Positions 22,952-31,544 of a stretch of 48,244 bases of DNA are shown here, one piece after another. The stretch is taken from positions 1 through 48,244 of the forward strand of contig JAEUTN010000004.1 in the NCBI GenBank assembly GCA_016787895.1. Reading direction: 5' to 3'. Within the stretch, counting starts at the first letter, position 1. Each line of letters opens with the position of its first letter. The DNA comes from Bacteroidia bacterium. Its GTDB lineage: Bacteria; Bacteroidota; Bacteroidia; B-17B0; Aurantibacillaceae. The notes beneath the pieces are model-generated. The model made no database searches. It was given only the letters and a program-made list of their open reading frames with translations, and was not told where the DNA came from. The translations under genes were made by a program, and so were the position numbers.

Positions 22952-23982
22952 TCCCCTTTGTTCAGAATAAATTTTTTAACCACTCTTTCAGCATCAGCTC
23001 CCTGCAACAAAAGAAAATACGTACCATTTGCCAAACCCCTGCAATTCACTTTAGCCTTATTCTGGTTCAATTCCAGACTTTCTTCACGCATTAACTGTCC
23101 GTAGATAGTATAAATACTTGATTTAAGGTATACATTGTTAAGTTGAGACTTGAATTCAATACTCAAATTTTCCTTAACGGGATTGGGAAACAAGCTCCAT
23201 TCCAGAGTTTCAAAAGTGTTTTCTTTCAGACTTACCCAATCCACTGTGCAGGTTTTTACTGCATTGAACATGTTTTGCAGGGAATCAATGGGCTCAATAA
23301 CTGCCGTGCTTTGTGTTTTGAGCGAGAGTAAAAAGGAAGGGCTGCCAAAAACATCGCTTGGTAAGGTGACTTTAATGAATGCAAACAGAGAGGAACTTCC
23401 ATTTGAAGCGCAACGGGTATCGGCCCCCACCATTTTAGCACCTTGCATGGCCGCCATTAATTTACAGGCCAGGTCACCCGGTTCCCTTAAAAAGCGGGCT
23501 TCCATAGAATCGAGCACCTGTTGACCAAGTAAAATATTGCCATGTATGGTGTAATTGGGTCCCACAATGTGATTTTTGTAAGCCATACAATTACTTCCCG
23601 TGAAGGCAGCGGTTTGAACCGAATCGGGCATCATACGCACTACCCCATATTGCCGCACGGAAGGGTTGGACTGCACATCATTGGTCTGAAGCCAGTTGAG
23701 GATTTGGTTTGGGGAATCTCCCAGATTCATGCGATTACGGGCATTTACCTGGTTGGTGGTAATATAACTGGCCTGAGTAGCAATGGCCCCCACTCCGGGA
23801 AACAACTCACAAATAAAATCATTGGTGAATTGCGGAAAATTGAACAAGTCAACACATGACGCGCCCGCTGCCCCTACTTCACCGGTGATGGAATCAAAGG
23901 CAAGAATGGAAAAGGTGTCTTGCGAACGGTATTTTGAAAAGGAAAGAAACAGAACCAAAACTGAAAGCGATAAATTTTTCAT
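22948..23982 (-). CDS. DUF1028 protein with T9SS type A sorting domain
   Basis: A 344-residue secreted protein. A signal peptide of about 20 residues ends at 'YRSQ'. The DUF1028 domain follows directly: 'DTFSILAFDSITGEVGAAG', 'GVGAIATQASY' and 'AFTGSNCMAY'. DUF1028 proteins have the Ntn-hydrolase fold, and the Thr next to the cleavage site (TFSILA) is a candidate N-terminal nucleophile; activity in this family is unproven. Residues ~265-344 form the sorting tail ('WSLFPNPVKENLSIEF' ... 'LANGTYFLLL' ... 'VVKKFILNKG'). It should therefore act outside the cell. It is a single gene, with a -7 box at 24000-24007. Confidence 0.88.
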   Translation of the reverse strand: MKNLSLSVLVLFLSFSKYRSQDTFSILAFDSITGEVGAAGASCVDLFNFPQFTNDFICELFPGVGAIATQASYITTNQVNARNRMNLGDSPNQILNWLQTNDVQSNPSVRQYGVVRMMPDSVQTAAFTGSNCMAYKNHIVGPNYTIHGNILLGQQVLDSMEARFLREPGDLACKLMAAMQGAKMVGADTRCASNGSSSLFAFIKVTLPSDVFGSPSFLLSLKTQSTAVIEPIDSLQNMFNAVKTCTVDWVSLKENTFETLEWSLFPNPVKENLSIEFKSQLNNVYLKSSIYTIYGQLMREESLELNQNKAKVNCRGLANGTYFLLLQGADAERVVKKFILNKGD

Positions 23983-23999
23983 GGGTCTTTGGGTTTATT

Positions 24000-24007
24000 C
24001 AAATGTA
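24000..24007 (-). promoter_or_regulatory. -7 promoter element for the DUF1028 gene
   Basis: TACATTTG on the minus strand fits TAnnTTTG exactly, 17 bp before the ATG. No TTG lies at the -33 distance. Confidence 0.45.
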
Positions 24008-24058
24008 CAAATTCTCTAGTATCCATGTACGTTGACAGCAGGCAGGCAGGAATTGGAC

Positions 24059-24248
24059 CACTAAGACACTGAGCGCACTAAGTTTCACTAAGAAATACAC
24101 TGTGTTACTCTGAGGTGTACTCTGTGCACTCTGTGGTTAAAAATTAGGGGGTTATGAAGCAAGAGCTGTCCCTTCGCTTCATGACGGGGCAATCTATCAT
24201 TCGTGTAATAAACCTCATTCGTGAAATCTTAGGCGGTATAAATTCGTG
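24059..24248. repeat. Degenerate interspersed repeats in a long spacer
   Basis: The 350-bp gap 23983-24336 has no convincing gene. CACTAAG occurs at 24059, 24076 and 24086; ACTCTG at 24107, 24119 and 24128; ATTCGTG at 24199, 24217 and 24242. Between them ATGAAGC (24154-24160) and GCTTCAT (24176-24182) can form a hairpin. It looks like three short degenerate repeat families placed side by side. Confidence 0.6.
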
Positions 24249-24336
24249 AAATTAGTGGCAGTCGTGAGTAGGCAGTAGTTTGAGCAAAACTTTCTCAACC
24301 GTCCAAACCAAAAAACCATTCAGTATATTTATCCCA

Positions 24337-27300
24337 ATGTTTATGAGAACACCTATCCTTGTATTTTTTCTGCTTGCCTTTGGCTATGCAATAAAAGCCC
24401 AAACTGAATTTATCGACTACCGTTCGAAAACCAACCCCTATTATTGGAAAAACCGCAAGCCAGTGGAAGGTTACTGGCAGCAAGATGTGCATTATACCAT
24501 CAAAGCGGAGATCAACGACAGCACCGACATTTTAAGTGGTTCCGAAGAACTTATATATTGGAACAACTCTCCCTACACTTTATCTCATGTGTATTTCCAC
24601 CTCTATAACAATGCCCAAACCAAAGATTCTTACGCGGCCGATTTGTATAAGAACAATGGCTACCATCTTAAGTTTGGGAAATACCGCTCTCAAAATCTGG
24701 GCACCGTGGTCGAAAAAATGCAGTCGGGTGGCAAGGACCTGAGCACTGAACTCGATAACACTATTTTAAAGGTGAAGCTGGCAAAACCCCTTGCACCGGG
24801 GGAATCCATGACCTTCAATATAGAGTTTAAAACTTATTTTGACAAAGAAGCCATTCGCAACCGCATGAAACTGTTCAACTCTTTTGGCAGTAAACATTAC
24901 GATGTGGTGCATTGGTATCCCCGCATTACCGTGATTGATCAAAAAATGGCCTGGAATACTGATCAGCACATGGACCATGAATTTTACGGGGATTTTGGTT
25001 CCTATTATGTGGAAATGACCTTGCCCTCGCATTATGTGGCCGAGGGAACGGGCCGACTTATGAATGAAAAAGAAGTGTTGCCGGATACCCTGAGAAAAAA
25101 ACTGGACATCAAAAATTTCCTGAGCAAAAAATTCAACTCCCCTCCTTCTGTTGTTTACCAACCTGATGGGCGCAGCAAAACCTGGAAATACTCCGCCATC
25201 AATGTACACGATTTTGCATTCACGGCCGATCCGAATTACCGTATTGGAGAAGTGAACTGGAAAGGCGTTCGTTGCATTGCCCTGGTTCAGGAGCCCCACG
25301 CTGCGGGCTGGTATAACGCGGCCAATTACATTGCAAAAGTTCTGGATGTAAATTCATACAACATAGGAGAATACCCTCACCCGAAACTGGTGGTGGCCGA
25401 TGCCCAGGATGGTATGGAATACCCCATGATTACCCTTTGCGGAGGATTTGATCCGGATTACAGAACACTTCTCATTCATGAAATGACCCACAACTGGTTT
25501 CAGGGCATGCTGGGTAGCAACGAAAATTACAGGGCATATATGGACGAAGGTTTCACACAGTTTTATACGGCCGATACCTACCAATACATTGATGGTCCCA
25601 TCAGCATCGAACGCCCTGATAAAAGCAAATACATTAACCGTTACACCAATCCCCAGCGCATTATTGACGACCAGATTTACAACTCGTTTTATGCCAACGC
25701 GGTGATACGAAAGGAGGAAACACCCTTGAACACGCATGCCGATGATTTTAACGGCGGCATCCGGCATGGCGGAGGATATGGCCAATCGTACACCAAAATG
25801 GCAGCCATGTTAAAAAACCTGGAATATGTTTTGGGCAGGGCTTTATTTGATAAAAGCATGCAACATTATTTTAACCAATGGAAGTTCTGCCATCCCTATC
25901 CTGAAGATTTTCGCAATTCCATCATTCAATACACCGGCATTGATTTAAATTGGTTTTTTGATCAATGGCTGGAAACCTCAAAAACCATTGACTATTCCAT
26001 AGGAAAAGTAAAACGCAAAAAAGGAGGTCAGTACGAGATTACTTTTCACAGAAAGGGCAGCATGCAAATGCCTTTGGATTTTGCCGTGATTGACAAAAAC
26101 GATTCGGCAAGGCATTTTTACATCCCCAACACCTGGTTTGTAAAACCTACCCAGGCCACTACCCTGCCCCGCTGGATAGGCTGGGGTCCGAAATTAAAAC
26201 CTTCATACACGGCAACGATACAGGTTGACAGCAAACTAAAAAACGTAATCATCGATCCATCCTATCGTTTGGCGGACGTGGACATGACCAATAACGTGAA
26301 ACACCAGAAATTAAATATCCGCTTTGATGCCAAGGTATACAATCCACCCGATTGGAAACACTATGAAATGCGTGTAAGGCCCGGTATCTGGTACAATGGT
26401 TACGATGGTTTAAAATTCGGAGCTGTGCTCAGCGGAGATTATCTGCGCAGCAAACATGTGTTTGAAGGCGGTTTGTTTTTAAGTTCAGGGCTTGGACAAG
26501 CTTATCTTGACAGTACAGTGGCCGTGAATAAATTCAACCGCATTTCGTTTTGGCTCGATTACAAAACCTCCACTCATAAATTCATCAAAAAATCCAACGT
26601 TTACCTTCAGTTAAAATCCCTCGATGGACTGGATGCCGGCACCCTGGGCTTTGAGAAAAAAAGCAACAATGAAAAAACACGCGTCTATACGCATTTAAAA
26701 GCCATGTTGCGGGATCAACCGCAGGACATGGTGTATCTGATCAATGACCAGGAATGGGGTTATCAAAAACTGAATTCCGCTTTACACCTGGGCTTAGAAC
26801 ACAAATACAACTACCACCGGGGGAATGGTTTATTTACGGCCGATATACGCGCCTCAGTCTTCACAGAGGATTACGATTTTAATGCACTTGCACTGACCAA
26901 TGTGAACAAAACAGATCTTGGTCTGATCAATCTGAATTCGCGTTTGTTTGCTCAGTTTGGATTTGGTTCTAATCTACCCTCTGAATCCATGCTATACGCT
27001 GCGGGCGCCAACAACGAAGACTTGATGGACAACAAATACACCCGTTCCATGGGTTTTATACCGCCTGACTGGGGCAATTACGGGGAAACCACCAACCATT
27101 TCACAGCAGGTGGTGGACTTGGTTTAAGAGGCTATTCAGGTTACCTACTGGCTCAAAAAAACCCCGATGGCTCCACCATATACACTTACAAAGGCAGCAG
27201 CGGGGCTTCGATTAGTCTGGAACTGGAGTTTGGAGAGTTTTTTAAATTCATGAAACCCCTTTCCATGAACAATGCCATACGATTGGTGCCCTATTTGTTT

Positions 27301-27534
27301 GCAGATGCTGGCATTATTAATACCAATCCGGCAGGCCAGGTTAAAGTGATGAGTGAACCTATGATGGATGCCGGTGCCGGTTTAACGTTCAGTATTTTGC
27401 GCTGGTGGAAACTGAGTGACCTTAAGCCATTAAACATTCGTTTTGATATGCCTTTCTTTATTTCGCGCTTGCCTTATGCCGAAAAAGATTATGTGCAGTT
27501 CCGCTGGATGATAGGTATCAACAGAGCATTTTAA
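24337..27534 (+). CDS. M1 family metallopeptidase fused to a C-terminal beta-barrel-like domain
   Basis: 1065 residues from ATG 24337 (ATG 24343 is equally possible; an upstream TTG at 24280 would bury the signal peptide). The signal peptide ends near 'AIKAQ'. The M1 catalytic core has the zinc motif HEMTH at 381-385, the third ligand E404 (HExxH-x18-E) and 'DGMEY' in place of the GxMEN aminopeptidase motif. The core ends near residue 660. The last ~400 residues are rich in aromatic alternating strands, contain 'GGGLGLRGYSGY' with LRGY at 930-933, and end 'RWMIGINRAF', as outer-membrane barrels do. It may be an outer-membrane-tethered peptidase. It ends convergently in TTAA with the FemAB-like gene. 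Confidence 0.88.
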   Translation: MFMRTPILVFFLLAFGYAIKAQTEFIDYRSKTNPYYWKNRKPVEGYWQQDVHYTIKAEINDSTDILSGSEELIYWNNSPYTLSHVYFHLYNNAQTKDSYAADLYKNNGYHLKFGKYRSQNLGTVVEKMQSGGKDLSTELDNTILKVKLAKPLAPGESMTFNIEFKTYFDKEAIRNRMKLFNSFGSKHYDVVHWYPRITVIDQKMAWNTDQHMDHEFYGDFGSYYVEMTLPSHYVAEGTGRLMNEKEVLPDTLRKKLDIKNFLSKKFNSPPSVVYQPDGRSKTWKYSAINVHDFAFTADPNYRIGEVNWKGVRCIALVQEPHAAGWYNAANYIAKVLDVNSYNIGEYPHPKLVVADAQDGMEYPMITLCGGFDPDYRTLLIHEMTHNWFQGMLGSNENYRAYMDEGFTQFYTADTYQYIDGPISIERPDKSKYINRYTNPQRIIDDQIYNSFYANAVIRKEETPLNTHADDFNGGIRHGGGYGQSYTKMAAMLKNLEYVLGRALFDKSMQHYFNQWKFCHPYPEDFRNSIIQYTGIDLNWFFDQWLETSKTIDYSIGKVKRKKGGQYEITFHRKGSMQMPLDFAVIDKNDSARHFYIPNTWFVKPTQATTLPRWIGWGPKLKPSYTATIQVDSKLKNVIIDPSYRLADVDMTNNVKHQKLNIRFDAKVYNPPDWKHYEMRVRPGIWYNGYDGLKFGAVLSGDYLRSKHVFEGGLFLSSGLGQAYLDSTVAVNKFNRISFWLDYKTSTHKFIKKSNVYLQLKSLDGLDAGTLGFEKKSNNEKTRVYTHLKAMLRDQPQDMVYLINDQEWGYQKLNSALHLGLEHKYNYHRGNGLFTADIRASVFTEDYDFNALALTNVNKTDLGLINLNSRLFAQFGFGSNLPSESMLYAAGANNEDLMDNKYTRSMGFIPPDWGNYGETTNHFTAGGGLGLRGYSGYLLAQKNPDGSTIYTYKGSSGASISLELEFGEFFKFMKPLSMNNAIRLVPYLFADAGIINTNPAGQVKVMSEPMMDAGAGLTFSILRWWKLSDLKPLNIRFDMPFFISRLPYAEKDYVQFRWMIGINRAF

Positions 27535-28433
27535 CCTTTCAGCAGCTTGATAAAGCCCGGAAGTTTATTGTACTTAAAAACAGGATAGTAAAGCGGCTCA
27601 CCACCCAATCCTTTAAAAAAACGCGCGATGTTTGGGATGGAACCACCGCTGAAATCAAAAAACTCTGCCCTGTCCTTAAAATCCTCAATGGCACGGCTCA
27701 TGAGCAAATGCATGCTGCCTGAATTCGCCTCTTTGTCGGAATTGTTCCCTTTTAAATACACCACCTGGTGTTTGTTATAAATAAAATGAGCAATTGCAAG
27801 TAGTTCGCCCTTTTTGTTTTTGGTGCAATAGGTTTTGATTTGTTTATGTTGAAGGGCGGCCTTCAACAGTTCGTGAAAACGCTTTAAGCCAGAATTGTCT
27901 ATTTTAAGAGTACCGGTAATAAAGGGGTCCAGGTGTTTCTTCGAAAGACTCAATAAAGTTTTATCTTCAATTACCTCTACTTCTAAACCTGATTTAAGCG
28001 CACGTTTAATGTTTCGCCGGGTGTTTTCATTGTATTCAAAGGGCCTTGAATAATCAATTACATGGGTGCATTTTTCAGAAATGGTGTCGGCTTTTAAACT
28101 GTGCTTACAATTCAGTTCTATTTCTATCAGCCGAAACTGCGATTGCAAATAGCTGAATACTTCCCTCTCGGTTTCCTTATTAAATTTCCCAAACAAACCC
28201 AACTGACCTGTAAACGGAGGGTGAGGCAAATAGGTGTAACCTAGTTTTCTTTTTTTAGTAATCGGAAATACGGTTTCATAATCGCCTTTTACAAGCGCCT
28301 CCCAGCCCGGAGCTACTGCATTGAGATAAAAAGACTGCGCAAATAAGGACGGCCAGGTACTTTGGTTGACACAACGATCCCATTTTTTAACATCAATGAG
28401 CTGGTGAGGTATGAGCTTGAAATGATGCGACAC
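27531..28433 (-). CDS. FemAB/GNAT-like acyltransferase in glycan locus
   Basis: A 300-residue protein of the GNAT superfamily, closest in pattern to FemAB-type aminoacyl/acyl transferases. 'NTRRNIKRALKSGLEVEV' (about 137-154) and the C-terminal 'FDFSGGSIPNIARFFKGLGG' are the recognisable parts. The first half ('PFTGQLGLF') fits the degenerate first GNAT domain. It starts with GTG directly after the stop of the GT4 gene, so it is translationally coupled to the GT2-GT4 pair and probably modifies the same glycan or its lipid carrier. The transferred group is unknown. It shares a 4-bp TTAA with the M1 gene at its 3' end. Confidence 0.75.
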   Translation of the reverse strand: MSHHFKLIPHQLIDVKKWDRCVNQSTWPSLFAQSFYLNAVAPGWEALVKGDYETVFPITKKRKLGYTYLPHPPFTGQLGLFGKFNKETEREVFSYLQSQFRLIEIELNCKHSLKADTISEKCTHVIDYSRPFEYNENTRRNIKRALKSGLEVEVIEDKTLLSLSKKHLDPFITGTLKIDNSGLKRFHELLKAALQHKQIKTYCTKNKKGELLAIAHFIYNKHQVVYLKGNNSDKEANSGSMHLLMSRAIEDFKDRAEFFDFSGGSIPNIARFFKGLGGEPLYYPVFKYNKLPGFIKLLKG

Positions 28434-29576
28434 TTAGTCTTTTTTAGGTTCTTTTTTCACTTTTTTGGCCAGGGCTTTTTCATCTTCAAGCCTCTTAGTG
28501 TCTTCGTAAAGCTTTATCATGTCGCTCAAATTGTTCTCCCAGTTGTATTTTTCCGACACGTGTTTTTTAGCGTTTTCGCTAATCGAATTGTATAACACCT
28601 GATCTGTCATCAAACGTTCAATGGCCTGAGCCGTTTCATCCACCGCATTTACATTTACTTTTAAACCAAGCGTATCGTTCTCAACAATTTCCATCAAGCC
28701 CCCTACATTGCTTACCACTACCGGTTTGCCACAGGCCATGGCTTCAATCACGGATACACCAAAACTTTCGTATTCACTGATGTTCACCAATACATCCAGC
28801 ATATTATAATAATCAGCTACTTCGCCAAAAGGAATTCTTCCGGTAAAAACCACTTTCTCTTCCAGATGAAGTTCTTTTGTCAGTTGCTGCAATTTTTCCG
28901 CCTGAGAACCATGCCCAATGAGCATCAAGCGCAACTGCGGATGGTTTGGTTCCAATGCGGCAAAGGCTCGTATCAACACATCAATTTTATAAATGCTTTC
29001 AAGAGATTTTATACAGCCCACTACAAAATGGCCTTCTCCAAAAGGGGAAAGGTGTTTGTAAGGTTTAAATACCTTAGGGTCAATCCCAAACGGGATGACT
29101 GAAACCGGTTTAATACTGATTTTACTGATATAATCCTTTATGACATGCGATGTGGCACACAACACATCAGCACTTCTGAAATTGTACTTCAGGATGGATT
29201 TGGCCACAAAGTTTTTGTGCGGAAATTTCATCACATCGCTTCCCCAACTGGAAATGATGTAAGGATGAAAACCGCTTAATGCCCCCACAAAGCCATAACT
29301 GGTGGCATAATGCGCGTGCAGAATGTCGGGCTGAAAATGTTTGATGATTTTTTTAAGAATGGAAACGTACTTTAAATACGCCAGCTTTGTAAGCGTACTT
29401 TCCGCATTAATTTTCGTATCAGGTTCAAAAAAGATAGTGATGTTTGGGTGATTGTACCATTCGTAAGACGCTTTGTTGAAACTGAACAACCCAATCTGCA
29501 AACCTCTGTTCGCGAGAGATAGCGCCCATTTTTCGGTGTGTTCACTAAACGTGTCGGAAAGGAGCAGGATTTTCAC
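28434..29576 (-). CDS. Glycosyltransferase family 4
   Basis: A 380-residue GT-B glycosyltransferase. The GTG at 29576 is preferred over an upstream ATG at 29672: it lies 2 bp after the stop of the preceding GT2 gene and puts 'KILLLSDTFSEHTEKWA' at the N-terminus, as in other GT4 enzymes. 'HAHYATSYGFVG' and the C-terminal donor site 'ISEYESFGVSVIEAMACGKP' (with the EX7E pair) are clear. It should transfer an NDP-sugar to a growing glycan at the inner-membrane face. The C-terminus is Lys-rich. It is the middle gene of a GT2-GT4-FemAB set. Confidence 0.88.
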   Translation of the reverse strand: MKILLLSDTFSEHTEKWALSLANRGLQIGLFSFNKASYEWYNHPNITIFFEPDTKINAESTLTKLAYLKYVSILKKIIKHFQPDILHAHYATSYGFVGALSGFHPYIISSWGSDVMKFPHKNFVAKSILKYNFRSADVLCATSHVIKDYISKISIKPVSVIPFGIDPKVFKPYKHLSPFGEGHFVVGCIKSLESIYKIDVLIRAFAALEPNHPQLRLMLIGHGSQAEKLQQLTKELHLEEKVVFTGRIPFGEVADYYNMLDVLVNISEYESFGVSVIEAMACGKPVVVSNVGGLMEIVENDTLGLKVNVNAVDETAQAIERLMTDQVLYNSISENAKKHVSEKYNWENNLSDMIKLYEDTKRLEDEKALAKKVKKEPKKD

Positions 29577-29578
29577 TG

Positions 29579-30334
29579 TTAAGAAAATAAGGAATGTTTC
29601 ACTCTTCTCAAAGCCAGCATCCAGGTGAGGGAATGCCACCATTTGCGGCCAAATTGTTTGCTGATGAACCACTGCTCTTCAACAAATTTTTTTACTATGC
29701 TGCCCGATTTGGAGTCGGGATAATACCGGAATTGCGCGAGTACCTCCTCCAGACAATACAATCGGGCGTTTTGATTTAACAAACGGCAGATGTACTCGTA
29801 ATCAAAACAACATTGGTAGGGGGCCAGTAAGCCTGTTTTTTCGGTAAAGGCTTTACGGAACCAGGATCCGGGCTGAAAGATGGAAGGTCGTGAACCAATC
29901 AAATCTTCAGCACTCAGGTTCCAGGCTTTTACCGTTTTCGAAGCAACATTATCTTCGTTGATGTACTGAATGGAACCATAGATGTAATCAATTTCAGGGT
30001 TTGACTGTAACACTTCGATTACTTTAATAAATCCTTGTTTTGTTAAAAGATCATCTGTGTTCAGCCAGGTCCAGTAATCGCCCTTGCATTTTTGTATGCC
30101 TTTGTTGATGGCATCGTATTGACCCAGGTCCTTTTTTATTTCAATATAATCGAGCTGTGATTTAAAGTGATCGAGCACCTTTAAAACAGCGGAATTGGAT
30201 TCAGAATCAAACACCAGAATTTCAAGTTCACAACCCCGGTCCTTTGCCAGTTGTTTCATCTCTACAAGGTTCCCAAGTGTTTGGGCGATGAACCTGTCCT
30301 GGTTGTAAGAAGGCACTATTACTGAAAATTTCAT
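29579..30334 (-). CDS. Glycosyltransferase family 2
   Basis: A 251-residue GT-A enzyme. 'MKFSVIVPSYNQDRFIAQTL' opens the Rossmann-like fold, and 'DYWTWLNTDDLLTKQGF' contains the metal-binding Asp pair. Its length is that of a single catalytic domain with no membrane segment. The acceptor and donor sugars cannot be read. It is the first gene of a minus-strand set and diverges from the glycosyltransferase at 30405 across 70 bp that includes TAAATTTA, usable as a -7-like box on either strand. Confidence 0.88.
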   Translation of the reverse strand: MKFSVIVPSYNQDRFIAQTLGNLVEMKQLAKDRGCELEILVFDSESNSAVLKVLDHFKSQLDYIEIKKDLGQYDAINKGIQKCKGDYWTWLNTDDLLTKQGFIKVIEVLQSNPEIDYIYGSIQYINEDNVASKTVKAWNLSAEDLIGSRPSIFQPGSWFRKAFTEKTGLLAPYQCCFDYEYICRLLNQNARLYCLEEVLAQFRYYPDSKSGSIVKKFVEEQWFISKQFGRKWWHSLTWMLALRRVKHSLFS

Positions 30335-30404
30335 GACCGGGAGAATGTTCTGCCTATAATTGGGGTAAATTTAGCATTTTGCGCTCAGCAATTATACCTT
30401 TTAC

Positions 30405-31544
30405 GTGATTGATAAAGAAATAACGGTTTATACCATTGGGGACTCAAAAGAGGTCAAAACGTGGTCGAACGTGCCTTATTTTTTCACCAAAGCCCTGGAA
30501 GCAAAGGGTATAAAAATTAACCGGGTAAGTCTGGAGGAAAACCGCATTTTCCGATTTCTTTATAAGTACAGCATTTACCTCTGGATCAAAGTTTTCTATC
30601 CTAAAAGTACCCACGGTTATTTTAGAAGCGGCTTGAACCGGATGCTTATCAGGAAAAAAATCAAAAATTCCATTCAGGATTTTCCCGGGTCAGAGGCCAA
30701 TGTGTTTCTTACCTACTCTTTCGGTTCAAAAAACCTGAGCCCCCTTCCCTGCATCTTGTTCGGAGATTGGACCTATTTGTATCAGATTCAAAATCTGGAA
30801 AAAAGAAAACCTTACTGGTTTGAAAAAATGGCTTTGCGACGCGAAAAACAAAACATAGAACAAGCCGATCAGGTCTTGAGTTTATTTCCAAAATCCTCTG
30901 CCTTTATTTCACTCAACTTTAAGAGGGCTCCTGCACTTTACCTGGGTAATGTGGTGAATACCGAAAAGCAAGCGGACGCACCTGAACTGATGGCTAAAAA
31001 AACTAAGTCCAAACAGCTTTTGTTTATTGGGGGCAAAAAATACAAACAAGCGGCTCGTCACCTGGTGCAGGCTTTCCAGGAACTGAATGAATTGGAATGG
31101 CAGGATGCAGAATTACACTTGATAGGTATAAACACTGAGGATGCAGGTTTACCCAACTCCAAATCCGTTTTTTTTCATGGGTACCTGGATAAAAATATTG
31201 ATTCCCAAAACAACTTGTATTACTCACTTTTGTCCTCTGCGCGGGTCATCATCAACACCCAAAACAGCTGGGGGGCCTTTTCTGCCCTCACAGAGGCCAT
31301 GTTTTTTTATACCCCCGTGATTTGTCAGGCCTTTGAAGAATTCACCGAAACCTATGGTAAATCCTGCGACTTTGGATATTACGTGCCGGATGATTCGGTG
31401 ACACACTTAAAAACAGCTTTGACCCAAATGTTGGCACAGAACGAAAAGCAACTTCAAAAGCAGATGAAAAACGCCCATCAAAAAACAAAAGACTTTACCT
31501 GGGAAAATTACGCCAATCGGTTCTTGGAGCTTTTGTCTAAATAA
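30405..31544 (+). CDS. Glycosyltransferase, GT4-like
   Basis: A 379-residue GT-B-type protein starting with GTG. The N-terminal half is divergent ('ITVYTIGDSKEVKTWS', 'LFGDWTYLYQIQN'). The C-terminal half has the GT4 donor fold: 'KQLLFIGGKKYKQAARHLVQAF', visible as 'LLFIGGKKYKQAA', then 'LHLIGI', 'VFFHGYLDK' and 'WGAFSALTEAMFFYTPVIC' with the acidic Glu of the EX7E-like region. It is the only plus-strand gene inside the glycan locus and overlaps the following GT2 gene convergently by 8 bp. The specificity is unknown. Confidence 0.78.
   Translation: MIDKEITVYTIGDSKEVKTWSNVPYFFTKALEAKGIKINRVSLEENRIFRFLYKYSIYLWIKVFYPKSTHGYFRSGLNRMLIRKKIKNSIQDFPGSEANVFLTYSFGSKNLSPLPCILFGDWTYLYQIQNLEKRKPYWFEKMALRREKQNIEQADQVLSLFPKSSAFISLNFKRAPALYLGNVVNTEKQADAPELMAKKTKSKQLLFIGGKKYKQAARHLVQAFQELNELEWQDAELHLIGINTEDAGLPNSKSVFFHGYLDKNIDSQNNLYYSLLSSARVIINTQNSWGAFSALTEAMFFYTPVICQAFEEFTETYGKSCDFGYYVPDDSVTHLKTALTQMLAQNEKQLQKQMKNAHQKTKDFTWENYANRFLELLSK

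Noticed and set aside
24280..24336. TTG start extending the M1 peptidase by 19 residues
   Set aside because: It would bury the signal peptide behind a polar stretch and overlaps a -7-like sequence; ATG 24337 or 24343 is better.
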